From: Oscillospiraceae bacterium
Lineage (GTDB): Bacteria; Bacillota; Clostridia; Monoglobales; WRAG01
DNA length: 64,000 nt
Assembly (NCBI GenBank): GCA_009780345.1
Contig: WRAG01000006.1
Location: 1 to 64,000, forward strand
Direction of reading: 5' to 3'
The notes beneath the pieces were generated by a model, which saw nothing but the letters and a program-made list of their open reading frames with translations, ran no database searches and was not told the DNA's origin. Position 1 is the first letter of the stretch; every line of letters starts with the position of its first letter. Position numbers and translations under genes: made by a program. Below, in pieces: positions 9,561 through 19,317 of the stretch.

Positions 9561-10007
9561 TTATCGTCTCTTGCGTTTTTTTGTATTTATTCCCACAATT
9601 CCGCCTAGCGCGCCCAAGAAAAATCCCATAACGCCAACAATCAAAGTATACAGCGTAATCGAAAAATCAAGCATGATCAAACTTCCGAATATATACAAGA
9701 ATAACGCGTATAAAAGCCCGCAAGTCGCGCCGCTAAGCCAACCTTGCCGTCTTGATTTGCGCGCCGTAACAAGTCCCGCGAAAAGCACGCTAATCCCTGA
9801 AACCGCGATTGTTACCGCCCTTGTCATTTCATCGGGAATGGGCGAATAAGTCATAATCACCGCACTTATAAGTATCAGCACAATGGATATAACAAACGCA
9901 AGCGCGACTCCTTTAAGAATTTGCTTAAACTCGAACGCGCCGCTGTCCGAAACCATGTCGCGCGGTGAACTAAGTTCAAATCTTGCCATATGTAAACCAC
10001 CTTTCAT
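9561..10007 (-). CDS. TIGR04086-type four-TM membrane protein
   Basis: 148 aa, four hydrophobic segments, located between yajC and scfA as is typical for this family. Confidence 0.75.
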   Translation of the reverse strand: MKGGLHMARFELSSPRDMVSDSGAFEFKQILKGVALAFVISIVLILISAVIMTYSPIPDEMTRAVTIAVSGISVLFAGLVTARKSRRQGWLSGATCGLLYALFLYIFGSLIMLDFSITLYTLIVGVMGFFLGALGGIVGINTKKRKRR

Positions 10008-10046
10008 GTTCTATATCTATGAAAAGTGATTTTTAATTATGACAAA

Positions 10047-10613
10047 TTATGCGTTGTCGCCGCTGTCTTGATATTCCGGTTCGTTATTGTCATCGTCAAA
10101 ATCAGAGGATACGTTTTTCCCCGAACCCTCTTTTGTAACACGTGAAATAGCCGATCTGTCAAGCTGAACAAAAGATTTTTGCGTTCCGATTCCGCTTTCG
10201 ATCACGTAAGTATCATCTTTAACGCGCACAATTTTCCCATGAATTCCGCCGATTGACACAACTTCGTCAGAAACTTTAATTGTTGAAACCATTTCTTTGT
10301 GCTCTTTGCTTTTCTTACGCTGCGGCCGAATCATAAGGAAATAAAACACCGCGATTAGTAAAACAGGCATTAAAATCAACGACATATCAAAGCCGCCAGC
10401 TTCTTCCTCTTCCTCTTCGCGCAGTTCTTCCTCAAGCTCGCCACTAATTGCCACAATCCCTGTATAGCTGTCGCCGTTTGAATCAACCGCATCGCCATTT
10501 TCGTATGCTTCTGTGCCGTTAGGCGGGTCTGCGATAACCTGCGTCGCCGAAAAAACTACTGTCATCATTAATACTAAAATCATAATTGCAACTATTCTTC
10601 TTTTCATATTCAC
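10047..10613 (-). CDS. yajC: Preprotein translocase subunit YajC
   Basis: LILMPVLLIAVFYFLMIRPQRKKSKEHKEMVSTIKVSDEVVSIGGIHGKIVRV core; signal peptide plus acidic insert at the N-terminus. Confidence 0.92.
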   Translation of the reverse strand: MNMKRRIVAIMILVLMMTVVFSATQVIADPPNGTEAYENGDAVDSNGDSYTGIVAISGELEEELREEEEEEAGGFDMSLILMPVLLIAVFYFLMIRPQRKKSKEHKEMVSTIKVSDEVVSIGGIHGKIVRVKDDTYVIESGIGTQKSFVQLDRSAISRVTKEGSGKNVSSDFDDDNNEPEYQDSGDNA

Positions 10614-10860
10614 ATCTCCTTAATTAGTAAGCGCTTCATAAGCGCTTGGGCTTGCTTAAAAAATAGCAATATGCGCAATGGCGAGAGATTTTTTTGTCCA
10701 ACAAGGCAAATTTTCACAGGCATAATTTGTTTATGGCAAGGAAATTTAACGAAATTGGGCGGAAAAAGGTCCGCAATTGGGTATGTTGACATTTTTTAAG
10801 CAAGTACTAATCCAGTATACCCTATTTCGGAAAATTTTTCAATACTTTTTTGAAAAAAAC

Positions 10861-10889
10861 TTGACATAGTTGAAAATCAATAGTATAAT
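10861..10889 (+). promoter_or_regulatory. SigA-type promoter of HPr gene
   Basis: TTGACA (10861-10866), 17-nt spacer, TATAAT (10884-10889). Confidence 0.85.
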
Positions 10890-10943
10890 AGCTCTACCAA
10901 GGCGTATTACGCACAATTTCCACTATGAAATAGGAGCGATATT

Positions 10944-11207
10944 ATGTTTTTAAAAGAAGTTGTGGTTCAAAATCAAGTTGGGCTTCACGCAAGGCCGGCG
11001 ACGTTCTTTATTCAAAAAGCGAACGAATACAAATCTAATATTTGGGTTGAGAAAGACGAGCGCAACGTTAACGCGAAAAGTCTTCTCGGCGTTTTGTCGC
11101 TCGGAATTACACGCGGAACAAGCATTACCATAGTCGCGGAAGGTTCAGATGAAGAAGCTGCTGTGACCGGTTTGGTTGATTTGATTTCTTCTAATTTCGC
11201 AGAGTAG
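10944..11207 (+). CDS. HPr family phosphocarrier protein
   Basis: GLHARPATFF (His site) and NAKSLLGVLSL (regulatory Ser region). Confidence 0.95.
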   Translation: MFLKEVVVQNQVGLHARPATFFIQKANEYKSNIWVEKDERNVNAKSLLGVLSLGITRGTSITIVAEGSDEEAAVTGLVDLISSNFAE

Positions 11208-11299
11208 CGAGCAAGCCTGCTGAACGGACGCGCTGTAAATACAGGATATAAGCAAACCTTTGTGCCGCGAGGCATAAAGGTTTATTCTATATAATGAGA

Positions 11300-11620
11300 G
11301 TGTGTTGACGAAATAGCCAAGCTATTTCGTCGCGACACAAAACGCCGCCAAAAATTTTCACCGAAAATTTTTACACACATCATTGCAATGGGCATTGCTT
11401 GAATTTTTCAAATTCAATATGCAAAATCTTTGATTTTGCAGTAGAAATGCAAGTATTTCTACTTGCAATACCCATTATAACACAAACTACGTGTTGAAAC
11501 GAACAGATGAAAGAAAAAATTTCTACAATCGAAATTTTTTCTGCTTATTTCGTTATAACACAAACTACGTGTTGAAACGACACAAAGTAATTGTTGGCGT
11601 TTTACGCCAACTGTCATTAT
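11300..11620. repeat. Tandem array of short perfect hairpins with a 28-bp direct repeat (11475-11502 and 11553-11580)
   Basis: CGAAATAGccaaGCTATTTCG, AAAAATTTTcaccGAAAATTTTT, GCAAAATCtttGATTTTGC, AGTAGAAATgcaagtATTTCTACT, AACACaaactacGTGTT (twice), GAAAAAATTTCtacaatcGAAATTTTTTC, TTGGCGttttaCGCCAA. Confidence 0.75.
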
Positions 11621-11634
11621 AAAGGATTATCACT

Positions 11635-13500
11635 ATGAAAGATTTTTCAGACAAATTAAAGAATCTGCCTAAAAAGCCGGGCGTCTATCTTATGCGAGAT
11701 AGTGAGGGGCGCATTATTTACGTCGGCAAGGCGAAGATTCTTAAAAATCGAATAAGTCAGTATTTTCAAAAATCCGCCGCGCACTCGCCGAAAACTTTGT
11801 CAATGATAGTAAACATTGACGATTTCGACTATATCATAACCGAAACCGAGGTCGAGGCGCTGATTTTGGAATGTCATCTTATCAAGCGGCACAAACCGAA
11901 GTACAACATTCTGCTCAAGGATGACAAGCACTTCCCATACATCAAAATCACGAAAAACGAAGAGTTTCCGCGGATTTTAATAACGCGTAAACACGAAAAA
12001 GACGGCGCGCGCTATTTCGGCCCTTTTATGAGCGGTTTCGCGGTAAAAGATAACGTCGAAATCCTCCGCAAAATCTTTAAAATTCGAACTTGCACCAAGG
12101 TTTTCCCCCGTGACTTAGGTAAAGGACGACCTTGCCTGATGTATCACATAAACCAATGCGGCGCGCCGTGCGCACGTAAGATTTCCGCCGCCGAATACAA
12201 CGAAAACATCGCGCAAGCGACCATGATTTTAGAGGGCAAATTCGCCGACATAACCGCAAGTTTGCAAGAACAAATGCAAGCCGCGTCAGACAACCTCGAA
12301 TTCGAACGCGCGGCGCGAATCCGCGACAAAATCAAGCATATCAAAACTTTGGGCGAAAAGCAGAAAATCACCTCAACGCAGGAGGACAACCGCGATATTT
12401 TGGGCTTTTTTCAAGCCGACGACGCGATTTGTGTCCAAATTTTTTATATGCGCAACGGCAAAGTCGCGGGCGCGGAATATTTCGTATTTGAAACGCCGGA
12501 AGAGTCTGACAGTTGCGAGGTTTTCAGCGAATTCGTGCGGCAATTTTACTTCAACCTTACAAATATCCCTAAAGAAATCCTGCTTCCTTGCGAGCTAAAC
12601 GACATGGAAGTTTTCGAGCAGTTCGTCTCCGAAAAAGCGGGACATCGTATATACGTCAGCGTTCCTAAGCGGGGCGATAAGGCGCGGCTCGTAAAAATGG
12701 CAATCGAAAACGCCGAAGAATCCTATCGCCGTCACAAGTTCACCCGCGACAAAGAGGAAACCGACCAAAACGACGCGCTTGCAGGGCTTATGGAAGTTCT
12801 ATCGCTCCCCGCGCCGCCGTTTCACATCGAAAGCTACGACATCTCGAATATCTCCGGCGAAAAAAGCGTTGGCGCTTGCGTGGTATATCAAAACGCAATG
12901 CCGCAGCGCAAAAGTTATCGCAAGTTCAACATTAAAACCGTTGACGGCGCCGACGATTACGCAAGTATGCGTGAGGTCGTCTACCGCCGAATCAATCGCG
13001 CGTACGACGAACAGGACAAAATCGCCGCCGGCGAACTTGCGCCGGAGTTGGCAAAATTTCTGCCGCTTCCCGATTTAATCCTCCTCGACGGCGGACGCGG
13101 GCACGTTGCGGTAATCAAAGAACTGCTTGCGACAATGGGCGAGGAAATTCCGGTTTTCGGAATGGTAAAGGACGATAAACATCGAACGCGCGGCTTAACG
13201 TCCGACACAACCGAGTTCGATATTCCCCGCGACAGCGAAGTTTTCCGTTTCCTCACGCGATTGCAGGACGAGGTTCACCGATTCGCCATAACCGCCTACC
13301 GCAAGCGACACGAGAGCGATATGGTTCATTCCGAACTTGAGGATATTCCAAACGTCGGCGCGGCGACGCGGCGCAGGCTTCTAACCCATTTTTCGAATAT
13401 CGAACGCATTAAATCCGCGACGCTTGACGAGCTTTGCGAGATAATAAACAAACGTGCCGCGCAAAGCGTGTACGACTATTTCAATAAAAATGCCGAATAA
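11635..13500 (+). CDS. uvrC: Excinuclease ABC subunit C
   Basis: LPKKPGVYLMRDSEGRIIYVGKAKILKNRISQYF, UVR motif, C-terminal HhH; 621 aa. Confidence 0.97.
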   Translation: MKDFSDKLKNLPKKPGVYLMRDSEGRIIYVGKAKILKNRISQYFQKSAAHSPKTLSMIVNIDDFDYIITETEVEALILECHLIKRHKPKYNILLKDDKHFPYIKITKNEEFPRILITRKHEKDGARYFGPFMSGFAVKDNVEILRKIFKIRTCTKVFPRDLGKGRPCLMYHINQCGAPCARKISAAEYNENIAQATMILEGKFADITASLQEQMQAASDNLEFERAARIRDKIKHIKTLGEKQKITSTQEDNRDILGFFQADDAICVQIFYMRNGKVAGAEYFVFETPEESDSCEVFSEFVRQFYFNLTNIPKEILLPCELNDMEVFEQFVSEKAGHRIYVSVPKRGDKARLVKMAIENAEESYRRHKFTRDKEETDQNDALAGLMEVLSLPAPPFHIESYDISNISGEKSVGACVVYQNAMPQRKSYRKFNIKTVDGADDYASMREVVYRRINRAYDEQDKIAAGELAPELAKFLPLPDLILLDGGRGHVAVIKELLATMGEEIPVFGMVKDDKHRTRGLTSDTTEFDIPRDSEVFRFLTRLQDEVHRFAITAYRKRHESDMVHSELEDIPNVGAATRRRLLTHFSNIERIKSATLDELCEIINKRAAQSVYDYFNKNAE

Positions 13501-13511
13501 TCAAAAAACAC

Positions 13512-13541
13512 TTGATATTTCTCGTCAATTTGTGGTATAAT
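13512..13541 (+). promoter_or_regulatory. SigA-like promoter of trxA
   Basis: TTGATA, 18-nt spacer, TATAAT. Confidence 0.7.
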
Positions 13542-13552
13542 ATGACAAAGAG

Positions 13553-13888
13553 GTGAAAACTATGTCAAAAGTAATTCACATTACCGAAGAAAGCGCGTTT
13601 GAATCGCAGGTTCTAAACGCCGACATTCCTGTTTTGGTTGATTTTTGGGCTGATTGGTGCGGTCCTTGCAGAATGATAGGTCCGATTTTAGACCAACTTG
13701 CCGACGAATTTGACGGTAAGGCAATCATTGTGAAAATCAATGTTGACGAGCAGCCGGATCTTGCTCGAAAGTATGATGTGATGACGATTCCGACCGTAAT
13801 AACATTCAAAAATGGTGAAATTTCAGAAACTTCGACCGGCGCGAAGCCGAAAAGTGAATTTGAAGAAATGCTAAATAAGCTGATTTAG
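13553..13888 (+). CDS. trxA: Thioredoxin
   Basis: VDFWADWCGPCRMIGPIL active site. Confidence 0.97.
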   Translation: MKTMSKVIHITEESAFESQVLNADIPVLVDFWADWCGPCRMIGPILDQLADEFDGKAIIVKINVDEQPDLARKYDVMTIPTVITFKNGEISETSTGAKPKSEFEEMLNKLI

Positions 13889-13911
13889 CAAGAAAAAAGG
13901 GGGACACCCAC

Positions 13912-14361
13912 ATGGCTAGAGATAAAAAGAAAGTTTTATTTAGAACCGATCTGTTCGGATTTCACAAGAAAGACGTTTTGTCGTATCTAAAAGAGTACGA
14001 CCAAACAACGATGGAAAAAATCATTTCTCGCGATACTGAAATACAGTTGCTGAAAAATGAAATTGTAATGCTGAATGCAAGAATTCCGGATTTAGAACGG
14101 CAACAAAATTTGCTTGCCGCCGAACGTGACTTGATTGCGCAAACCCTTATAGTTGCGAGAGAATCCGCCGACAAAATCATAAATGACGCAAAAGTTGAAG
14201 CGGCGAAGAAGCAAGCCGAAATGCAGCAAAATTACACCATGGAAATCAATAAACTCGCGACCATTCGAAACGAAATTATACAAATTCGCAAATTCGCGAC
14301 AGACGCAATCCGCACATTCGAGCGCGAGCTGTCGTCGCTGGAGCAATCGACTGTGGAGTAG
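13912..14361 (+). CDS. DivIVA-like coiled-coil protein
   Basis: Short basic N-terminus (FRTDLFGFHKKDVLSYL) and a long coiled coil. Confidence 0.55.
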   Translation: MARDKKKVLFRTDLFGFHKKDVLSYLKEYDQTTMEKIISRDTEIQLLKNEIVMLNARIPDLERQQNLLAAERDLIAQTLIVARESADKIINDAKVEAAKKQAEMQQNYTMEINKLATIRNEIIQIRKFATDAIRTFERELSSLEQSTVE

Positions 14362-14432
14362 GTTTTTGCGCCTATCCGGCACGGGTTTTAGGATATTGTC
14401 CTAAAACCCTGCGCCCGTTGGGCGCAAAAGAC
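14362..14432. terminator. Nested bidirectional terminator hairpin between convergent genes
   Basis: TTTTGCGCC...GGGTTTTAGGAtattgTCCTAAAACCC...GGGCGCAAAA; contains CGCCCGTTGGGCGCAA also present in Family I repeats. Confidence 0.65.
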
Positions 14433-14433
14433 T

Positions 14434-15300
14434 TTAAACTGCAAGTTTATCTGATAATTCCGCAAAATCTTCAACGCTGAAAGTTTCGCCCCGCACGTCG
14501 GGGCGTTTTTTCATATCTAAAAGCGCCGCTTGCACTTTTTCTTTTTCAAATTGAAGCTCCGAACTGCCTGCAATCGCGTTCACCAACGTTTTGCGCCTTT
14601 GCCCGAATGCCGCTCGCACAAGCGCGAAAAACAGCGCTTCGTCACGAACCGCAACACTTTTGTTCGGCAAAACCTCTAAATGCACAACGCTCGAGCCAAC
14701 ATTCGGCGGCGGCATAAAGCAATGCGGCGAAACATCTGTGACGATTGACGGCTTTGTATGATACTGCGCCGCAATTGACAGAGCGCCGTAGTCCTTCCCC
14801 CCCGGCTTCGCGCAAATCCGCGCCGCAACTTCTTTTTGCACCATTACCGTCAGGCTCTTCAGCCCCGAAAGCGAACTTTCAAGCAGTTTCATAATAATCG
14901 GCGTCGTGATATAATACGGCAAATTTGCGGCAACCCGCACGTCAAGCCCCGCAAAGTGTTCCTCGAATAACCGGTTTATGTCAACCTTTAATATATCATC
15001 TGATATTATGTAAACGTTGTCGAATCCCGCGAGATTATGTTCCAAAATCGGGATAAGCGCGCGGTCGATTTCAACCGTCACAACTTTTTTTGCGGCGGTT
15101 GCCATTTCGAACGTCAAAACTCCCGCGCCCGCGCCGATTTCCAGCACCGCGCAATTCGCGTCAACACCTGAGGCGTCAACAATTTGGCGCAAAATATTTT
15201 TGTCGATCAAAAAATTTTGCCCCAAGCTTTTACGGAACTGAAAATTATGCGATTTTAATATTTCTTTTAAATTTGACCAATTTGCAATTTTATTTTCCAT
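14434..15300 (-). CDS. rsmA: 16S rRNA (adenine1518/1519-N6)-dimethyltransferase
   Basis: RKSLGQNFLIDKNIL, VLEIGAGAGVLT, NLPYYITTPIIM. Start at MENKIANW more likely than track's MWYNKK. Confidence 0.95.
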   Translation of the reverse strand: MENKIANWSNLKEILKSHNFQFRKSLGQNFLIDKNILRQIVDASGVDANCAVLEIGAGAGVLTFEMATAAKKVVTVEIDRALIPILEHNLAGFDNVYIISDDILKVDINRLFEEHFAGLDVRVAANLPYYITTPIIMKLLESSLSGLKSLTVMVQKEVAARICAKPGGKDYGALSIAAQYHTKPSIVTDVSPHCFMPPPNVGSSVVHLEVLPNKSVAVRDEALFFALVRAAFGQRRKTLVNAIAGSSELQFEKEKVQAALLDMKKRPDVRGETFSVEDFAELSDKLAV

Positions 15301-15332
15301 TTTTTTATTATACCACAACCATAGGCAAACGT

Positions 15333-16421
15333 CTATATTTTTTTGCGCAAATGCGCTATGGCGAAAACCACTATCGGTAGGGCGATTCCAAGGATTACAT
15401 TCACCGGAACCGCAATTCCTGCCGAAAATCTGTTCAATTCAAAAAAGCTATTCGCCAAAACCAGCGCAAGCAAATAAACGCACAAAATAATTGGGGCGGT
15501 AAGCTTTCGTGGTTCTTTAATCGGAAGCAGTTTCTTTAAAATGTTGACAAAAACGTACATAAATAGCGACACAATCACTAAATCCGCAATCACCCAAAAT
15601 GTTAGGAATATCGCCTCTAACCGCTCGACAACGTTTAGTATCCGAATCGTCTGCACCGCCGTGAAAAACGGCAGGCTTAGCCGCTCGGTCCAGTTTGCGC
15701 CTAAAATTCCGATGGTGATAAAAAACGTAATCAGCGCGGATAGCGCCAATAAAATTCCACTTTTTATGCCGTGCTTTTTGAGGTTCGACATGTCTGTTAC
15801 ACCGCCGCCCAAAAACAAACCGAACGTTAGATAGCTCCAGATTCCAAGCACAACAAGCGACCCGCGAAGTATCGGAACCGCGTCCATTGTGGTTACAGGA
15901 AACAAATTGGCGACCTCGATTGTCGGTAGCGAAACAGCTAAAAGAAACACAAACATTCCGGCGAATAAGTATAGCGACAGCTCCGAGAACCGCGCGAATG
16001 ATTCGAATTTGCCGTACATAAATATCGCGGATAATGCGAGAAGCGTTATGAGGAAAAATTGCAGCGGTGTGTTCGGTAATATCGACGCCATAAACCGTTC
16101 GGCGAACGCGCGAACGTAAAACGCGATTAGTATGAACGTCCAAATTCCGTAAATCACGGTTATGAGTTTCGCCAAAAACTTGCCGATCACTTTTGTGAAC
16201 AGGTCGTATAAATCGGTTGCGTGAGATTTCGTGAACATTCGCGAGAGCATTAAAATAAACAGCAAATAGAATCCGAACGCAAGTAAAATTGAAACCCAGC
16301 CCGCTCTGCCCGCTTCGTTTCCGACCAATCGCGGGATGGTTTGTATCGCCGACGAAAATGTCGCGACAATTACTATGATTAGCAGCTGCCGAACGCTTAT
16401 TTTGTTGTTATCGTATTGCAT
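15333..16421 (-). CDS. GerAB/ArcD/ProY-type spore germination permease (B subunit)
   Basis: 362 aa polytopic membrane protein, between GerC-type and rsmA genes. Confidence 0.92.
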   Translation of the reverse strand: MQYDNNKISVRQLLIIVIVATFSSAIQTIPRLVGNEAGRAGWVSILLAFGFYLLFILMLSRMFTKSHATDLYDLFTKVIGKFLAKLITVIYGIWTFILIAFYVRAFAERFMASILPNTPLQFFLITLLALSAIFMYGKFESFARFSELSLYLFAGMFVFLLAVSLPTIEVANLFPVTTMDAVPILRGSLVVLGIWSYLTFGLFLGGGVTDMSNLKKHGIKSGILLALSALITFFITIGILGANWTERLSLPFFTAVQTIRILNVVERLEAIFLTFWVIADLVIVSLFMYVFVNILKKLLPIKEPRKLTAPIILCVYLLALVLANSFFELNRFSAGIAVPVNVILGIALPIVVFAIAHLRKKI

Positions 16422-16557
16422 AAAGTACCCCCGCCGTAATTGCCGCCGCCATAAAGAAAATATATATCGTCATATCCTTGCGCTCTTTTCGTTTGACGTA
16501 GTCGATTATATCAACCACCGTGAAAATTCCCGCGATTAGTAGAAATCGTATTAACAA
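16408..16557 (-). CDS. Small two-TM protein of the ger operon, 49 aa
   Basis: Manual translation: MLIRFLLIAGIFTVVDIIDYVKRKERKDMTIYIFFMAAAITAGVLYAIR; TTG start 9 nt after GGAGG; overlaps the next ORF. Not in track. Confidence 0.65.
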   Translation of the reverse strand: MLIRFLLIAGIFTVVDIIDYVKRKERKDMTIYIFFMAAAITAGVLYAIR

Positions 16558-16559
16558 AT

Positions 16560-17786
16560 TTACCAACCTCCATAAATCTCGGACAAATCAACATTCACGA
16601 CCACATGAATGGGCAAAGTCGCAAGTGTTTCACGCCAATTTTCGCGCAAGCGTTCCCATCTGTATGGGTGCCGCATACGCAAGCGTTCGCCAAGTCCTAA
16701 AAAGTCGCTTCTGTATCGTTGCGAAAGCCCGATAACGCTTTCAATTTGACTTGTAAACCGCAATTTCGCGAGCCGCTCCACTTCTTCGACTGACGCGCGG
16801 GACAAGTTTCTTTGCGCCTCGTTGACATTCGCGGATATATCTGTGGAAATCGTGATTCCGAGCAACGTGTTCTCGTCAAAATTGAATCCTATCCGCGTGT
16901 TGAAGTCGGTAACTCGAATCGAGACGTAACTTTCTTCATGCCGCACATCAATTTCGCCTGCATGTTCGTTTTGCCGAATCAAATTATAGCCCGCCGCTTG
17001 GTCGATATCAACAAAGCCCGCGAACCGCCTATCCGCGATAATAGCGTATCCGCCTAACGCCATGCTTTGCTGACCGTTTTGCGCAACCAACTGAACGTTC
17101 GGAACAAGCATATCGCCCGATTCCGAATGTATATTTCTGAAGAAATCCGCCAACGTTGTTTCCCGCGATATCGCTGAAACTCCCGAATATTTTCCGAAAT
17201 TTGAAAGTTTGTCTGCCAGCATAAAATTCTCCGGTAAAGTGTTTAGCAAATCCTTCGCGCTTGACCCGCGGACGAAATAAATTCGCGCCGAAAGCCGCGC
17301 GCCGCTGTCTCTTGCCAAGTAATCCATATACTTCAAAACATCATATTTCACCGCATCTTCGCCGATTAGGATGTACGATATATGCGAGCTTAGCACCTCG
17401 CGCTCCATCGATCGCCGAATTTCGGCAATCGCGCGCGCGACGGTCGGTCCTGTGCGGCTTATTGTATTTCCAGCATCCTCGTTTGACGGCGGATCGCCGC
17501 CCGCCGCGCCCTCGGCGGCAGCGCCTTCAGCGCCGCCCTCTTCGCCGCCTGCCTCTTCTTCCATAGGTTCAATTCCGCCACCCTCGGTGTTCGAGTAATT
17601 CCGCACCCATGTCACCTCAACGCTGCCGCTAGCAGTTCTATCGATTCCCATAACGCGTACAATTTCAAGTTGGCTCATCTCTCGTTGGTTGGGCATAACA
17701 CGAGGCACGCCGACAAAACAGACAGCAAGGCTTATTATGATTAGGATGATTCGTTTGGTCATGGGATTTGCTCCTTTTGTTTTCAC
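16560..17786 (-). CDS. Ger(x)C family spore germination lipoprotein (C subunit)
   Basis: Signal region ending in C (SLAVCFVG), EIVRVMGIDRTASGSVEVTW, GerAC-like C-terminal domain; Gly/Ala/Glu-rich insert. Confidence 0.92.
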   Translation of the reverse strand: MKTKGANPMTKRIILIIISLAVCFVGVPRVMPNQREMSQLEIVRVMGIDRTASGSVEVTWVRNYSNTEGGGIEPMEEEAGGEEGGAEGAAAEGAAGGDPPSNEDAGNTISRTGPTVARAIAEIRRSMEREVLSSHISYILIGEDAVKYDVLKYMDYLARDSGARLSARIYFVRGSSAKDLLNTLPENFMLADKLSNFGKYSGVSAISRETTLADFFRNIHSESGDMLVPNVQLVAQNGQQSMALGGYAIIADRRFAGFVDIDQAAGYNLIRQNEHAGEIDVRHEESYVSIRVTDFNTRIGFNFDENTLLGITISTDISANVNEAQRNLSRASVEEVERLAKLRFTSQIESVIGLSQRYRSDFLGLGERLRMRHPYRWERLRENWRETLATLPIHVVVNVDLSEIYGGW

Positions 17787-19225
17787 CTCTTCGTCCTCTT
17801 AAAAATCGGTAGCCTTAAAACCGTGTCCTGCGCGATTTTTTTACCCTCGTTGGCAACATACGGCATCATATAAGGTACGTTGAACGTTTTGATGCTGCAA
17901 AAATAGTAAATCAACATTGCGAACCCGATCGCCATACCAAAAAGTCCCGCTATTTCGGCGATAATCACAAACACGAACCGCACAATTCGGAATGAGTTCG
18001 CCATATCTTGGCTTGGGATGATAAACCCGCAAATTGCCGCGATTGCGATAACCACAACTACTACCGGCGATATGAGTCCCGACACCATTGCCGCTTCGCC
18101 GACGATTAATCCGCCGACGATGGATACTGCCGCGCCGATTGTGTTCGGAAGCCGAATTCCCGATTCGATCATCACCTCAAACGCCAGCAGCATAAATAGA
18201 ACTTCCATAAACACGGTCAGCGGCACTTCCTGCTTACTTCGAATTATAGAAATCGCGAGTTGCGTCGGTATCATTTCGTGATGAAACGTTCCGACGGCGA
18301 CGTAAAGCGCCGGCAGGATTATTGTTATAAATATGCAAACATACCGCAAAATCCGAATCAGCGAACCCACGAAATAATTGTGCGAATAATCTTCCGGCGC
18401 TTGGAAAAACATATTAAATACCACCGGAACCATGTAAACATAGGGAAATCCGTCAATGATCAGCCCGATTTTTCCCTCCGCAAGGTTGGCGCACAGTTTG
18501 TCGGGCCGCTCGGTATATAAAACTTGCGGAAATATCGAATATTTGTTGTCGCCGAGCTGCTCCTCGACGCACGCGGTGGAGGTTATATCGTCAATGTTTA
18601 TCGAATCTATCCTGTCGAGCACCTGTTGGAGCATCTTTTTGTCCGTCGTTCCGTCGAGATACAAAATTGCGACGTCGGTTCGGGTCACGTTTCCGATGGA
18701 TTTTTGCAAGATTTTCAGCCGCGGGTCGCGAATTCGCCGTCGAATCAGCCCTGTATTCATTCGAAGGGCTTCGGTGAACGCGTCTTTCCCGCCTTTGATT
18801 ACGTTTTCGTCAATCGGCGGGCTGATTCCGCGCAGCTGGAACCCTTTCATCTCGAAAATAACCATATCGCTCGTATCGTCGAACATAAGTGCGACATGAC
18901 CGTTTAGCAGGTCGGTCGCGACTTCCGCAACGTCAGTTTTCACTTCCTGTGACGCGTGATAAACCGTGCCGTGGTTGATAAGCTCGATAATTTCGGCGGA
19001 ACTCTTCGCGCGAGATAAAACATCCGCTTGGTTCAGCGGTTTTAGCAAAACTTCCGAAACCATTTGCGTATTCGCCATTCCCTCGACATACGCAACTGTC
19101 GCGGGGAGGTTTCGGTTGCTGTTAATATAAATATCGGTAAACAACGCGTCGCCGCACTCGAGAAATATTTCCTCAAGCCGCGCGCGCGTAGTTTGGGTTG
19201 TAGCGGTCGTTACCATGCAATACAC
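17783..19225 (-). CDS. GerA/SpoVAF family spore germination protein (A subunit)
   Basis: GDNKYSIFPQVLYTERPDKLCANLAEGKIGLIIDGFPYVYMVPVVFNMFFQAPEDYS and TM region. Confidence 0.95.
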   Translation of the reverse strand: MYCMVTTATTQTTRARLEEIFLECGDALFTDIYINSNRNLPATVAYVEGMANTQMVSEVLLKPLNQADVLSRAKSSAEIIELINHGTVYHASQEVKTDVAEVATDLLNGHVALMFDDTSDMVIFEMKGFQLRGISPPIDENVIKGGKDAFTEALRMNTGLIRRRIRDPRLKILQKSIGNVTRTDVAILYLDGTTDKKMLQQVLDRIDSINIDDITSTACVEEQLGDNKYSIFPQVLYTERPDKLCANLAEGKIGLIIDGFPYVYMVPVVFNMFFQAPEDYSHNYFVGSLIRILRYVCIFITIILPALYVAVGTFHHEMIPTQLAISIIRSKQEVPLTVFMEVLFMLLAFEVMIESGIRLPNTIGAAVSIVGGLIVGEAAMVSGLISPVVVVVIAIAAICGFIIPSQDMANSFRIVRFVFVIIAEIAGLFGMAIGFAMLIYYFCSIKTFNVPYMMPYVANEGKKIAQDTVLRLPIFKRTKR

Positions 19226-19265
19226 CTCGAGGTTAGTATTGCGATAATTTCCATATTTTATGCAA

Positions 19266-19297
19266 AAAAAGACGAGCTTTCGCTCGTCTTTTTTAAT
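19266..19297. terminator. Bidirectional terminator
   Basis: AAAAAAGACGAGCtttcGCTCGTCTTTTTT. Confidence 0.85.
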
Positions 19298-19317
19298 TAT
19301 TTAAGAATTAGAGAAGA

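Noticed and set aside
11475-11580. Possible mini-CRISPR (28-bp repeat ending GTTGAAAC, two copies)
   Set aside because: Only two copies, the 50-bp spacer is itself a hairpin, and no cas genes are present; better explained as a palindromic repeat array.
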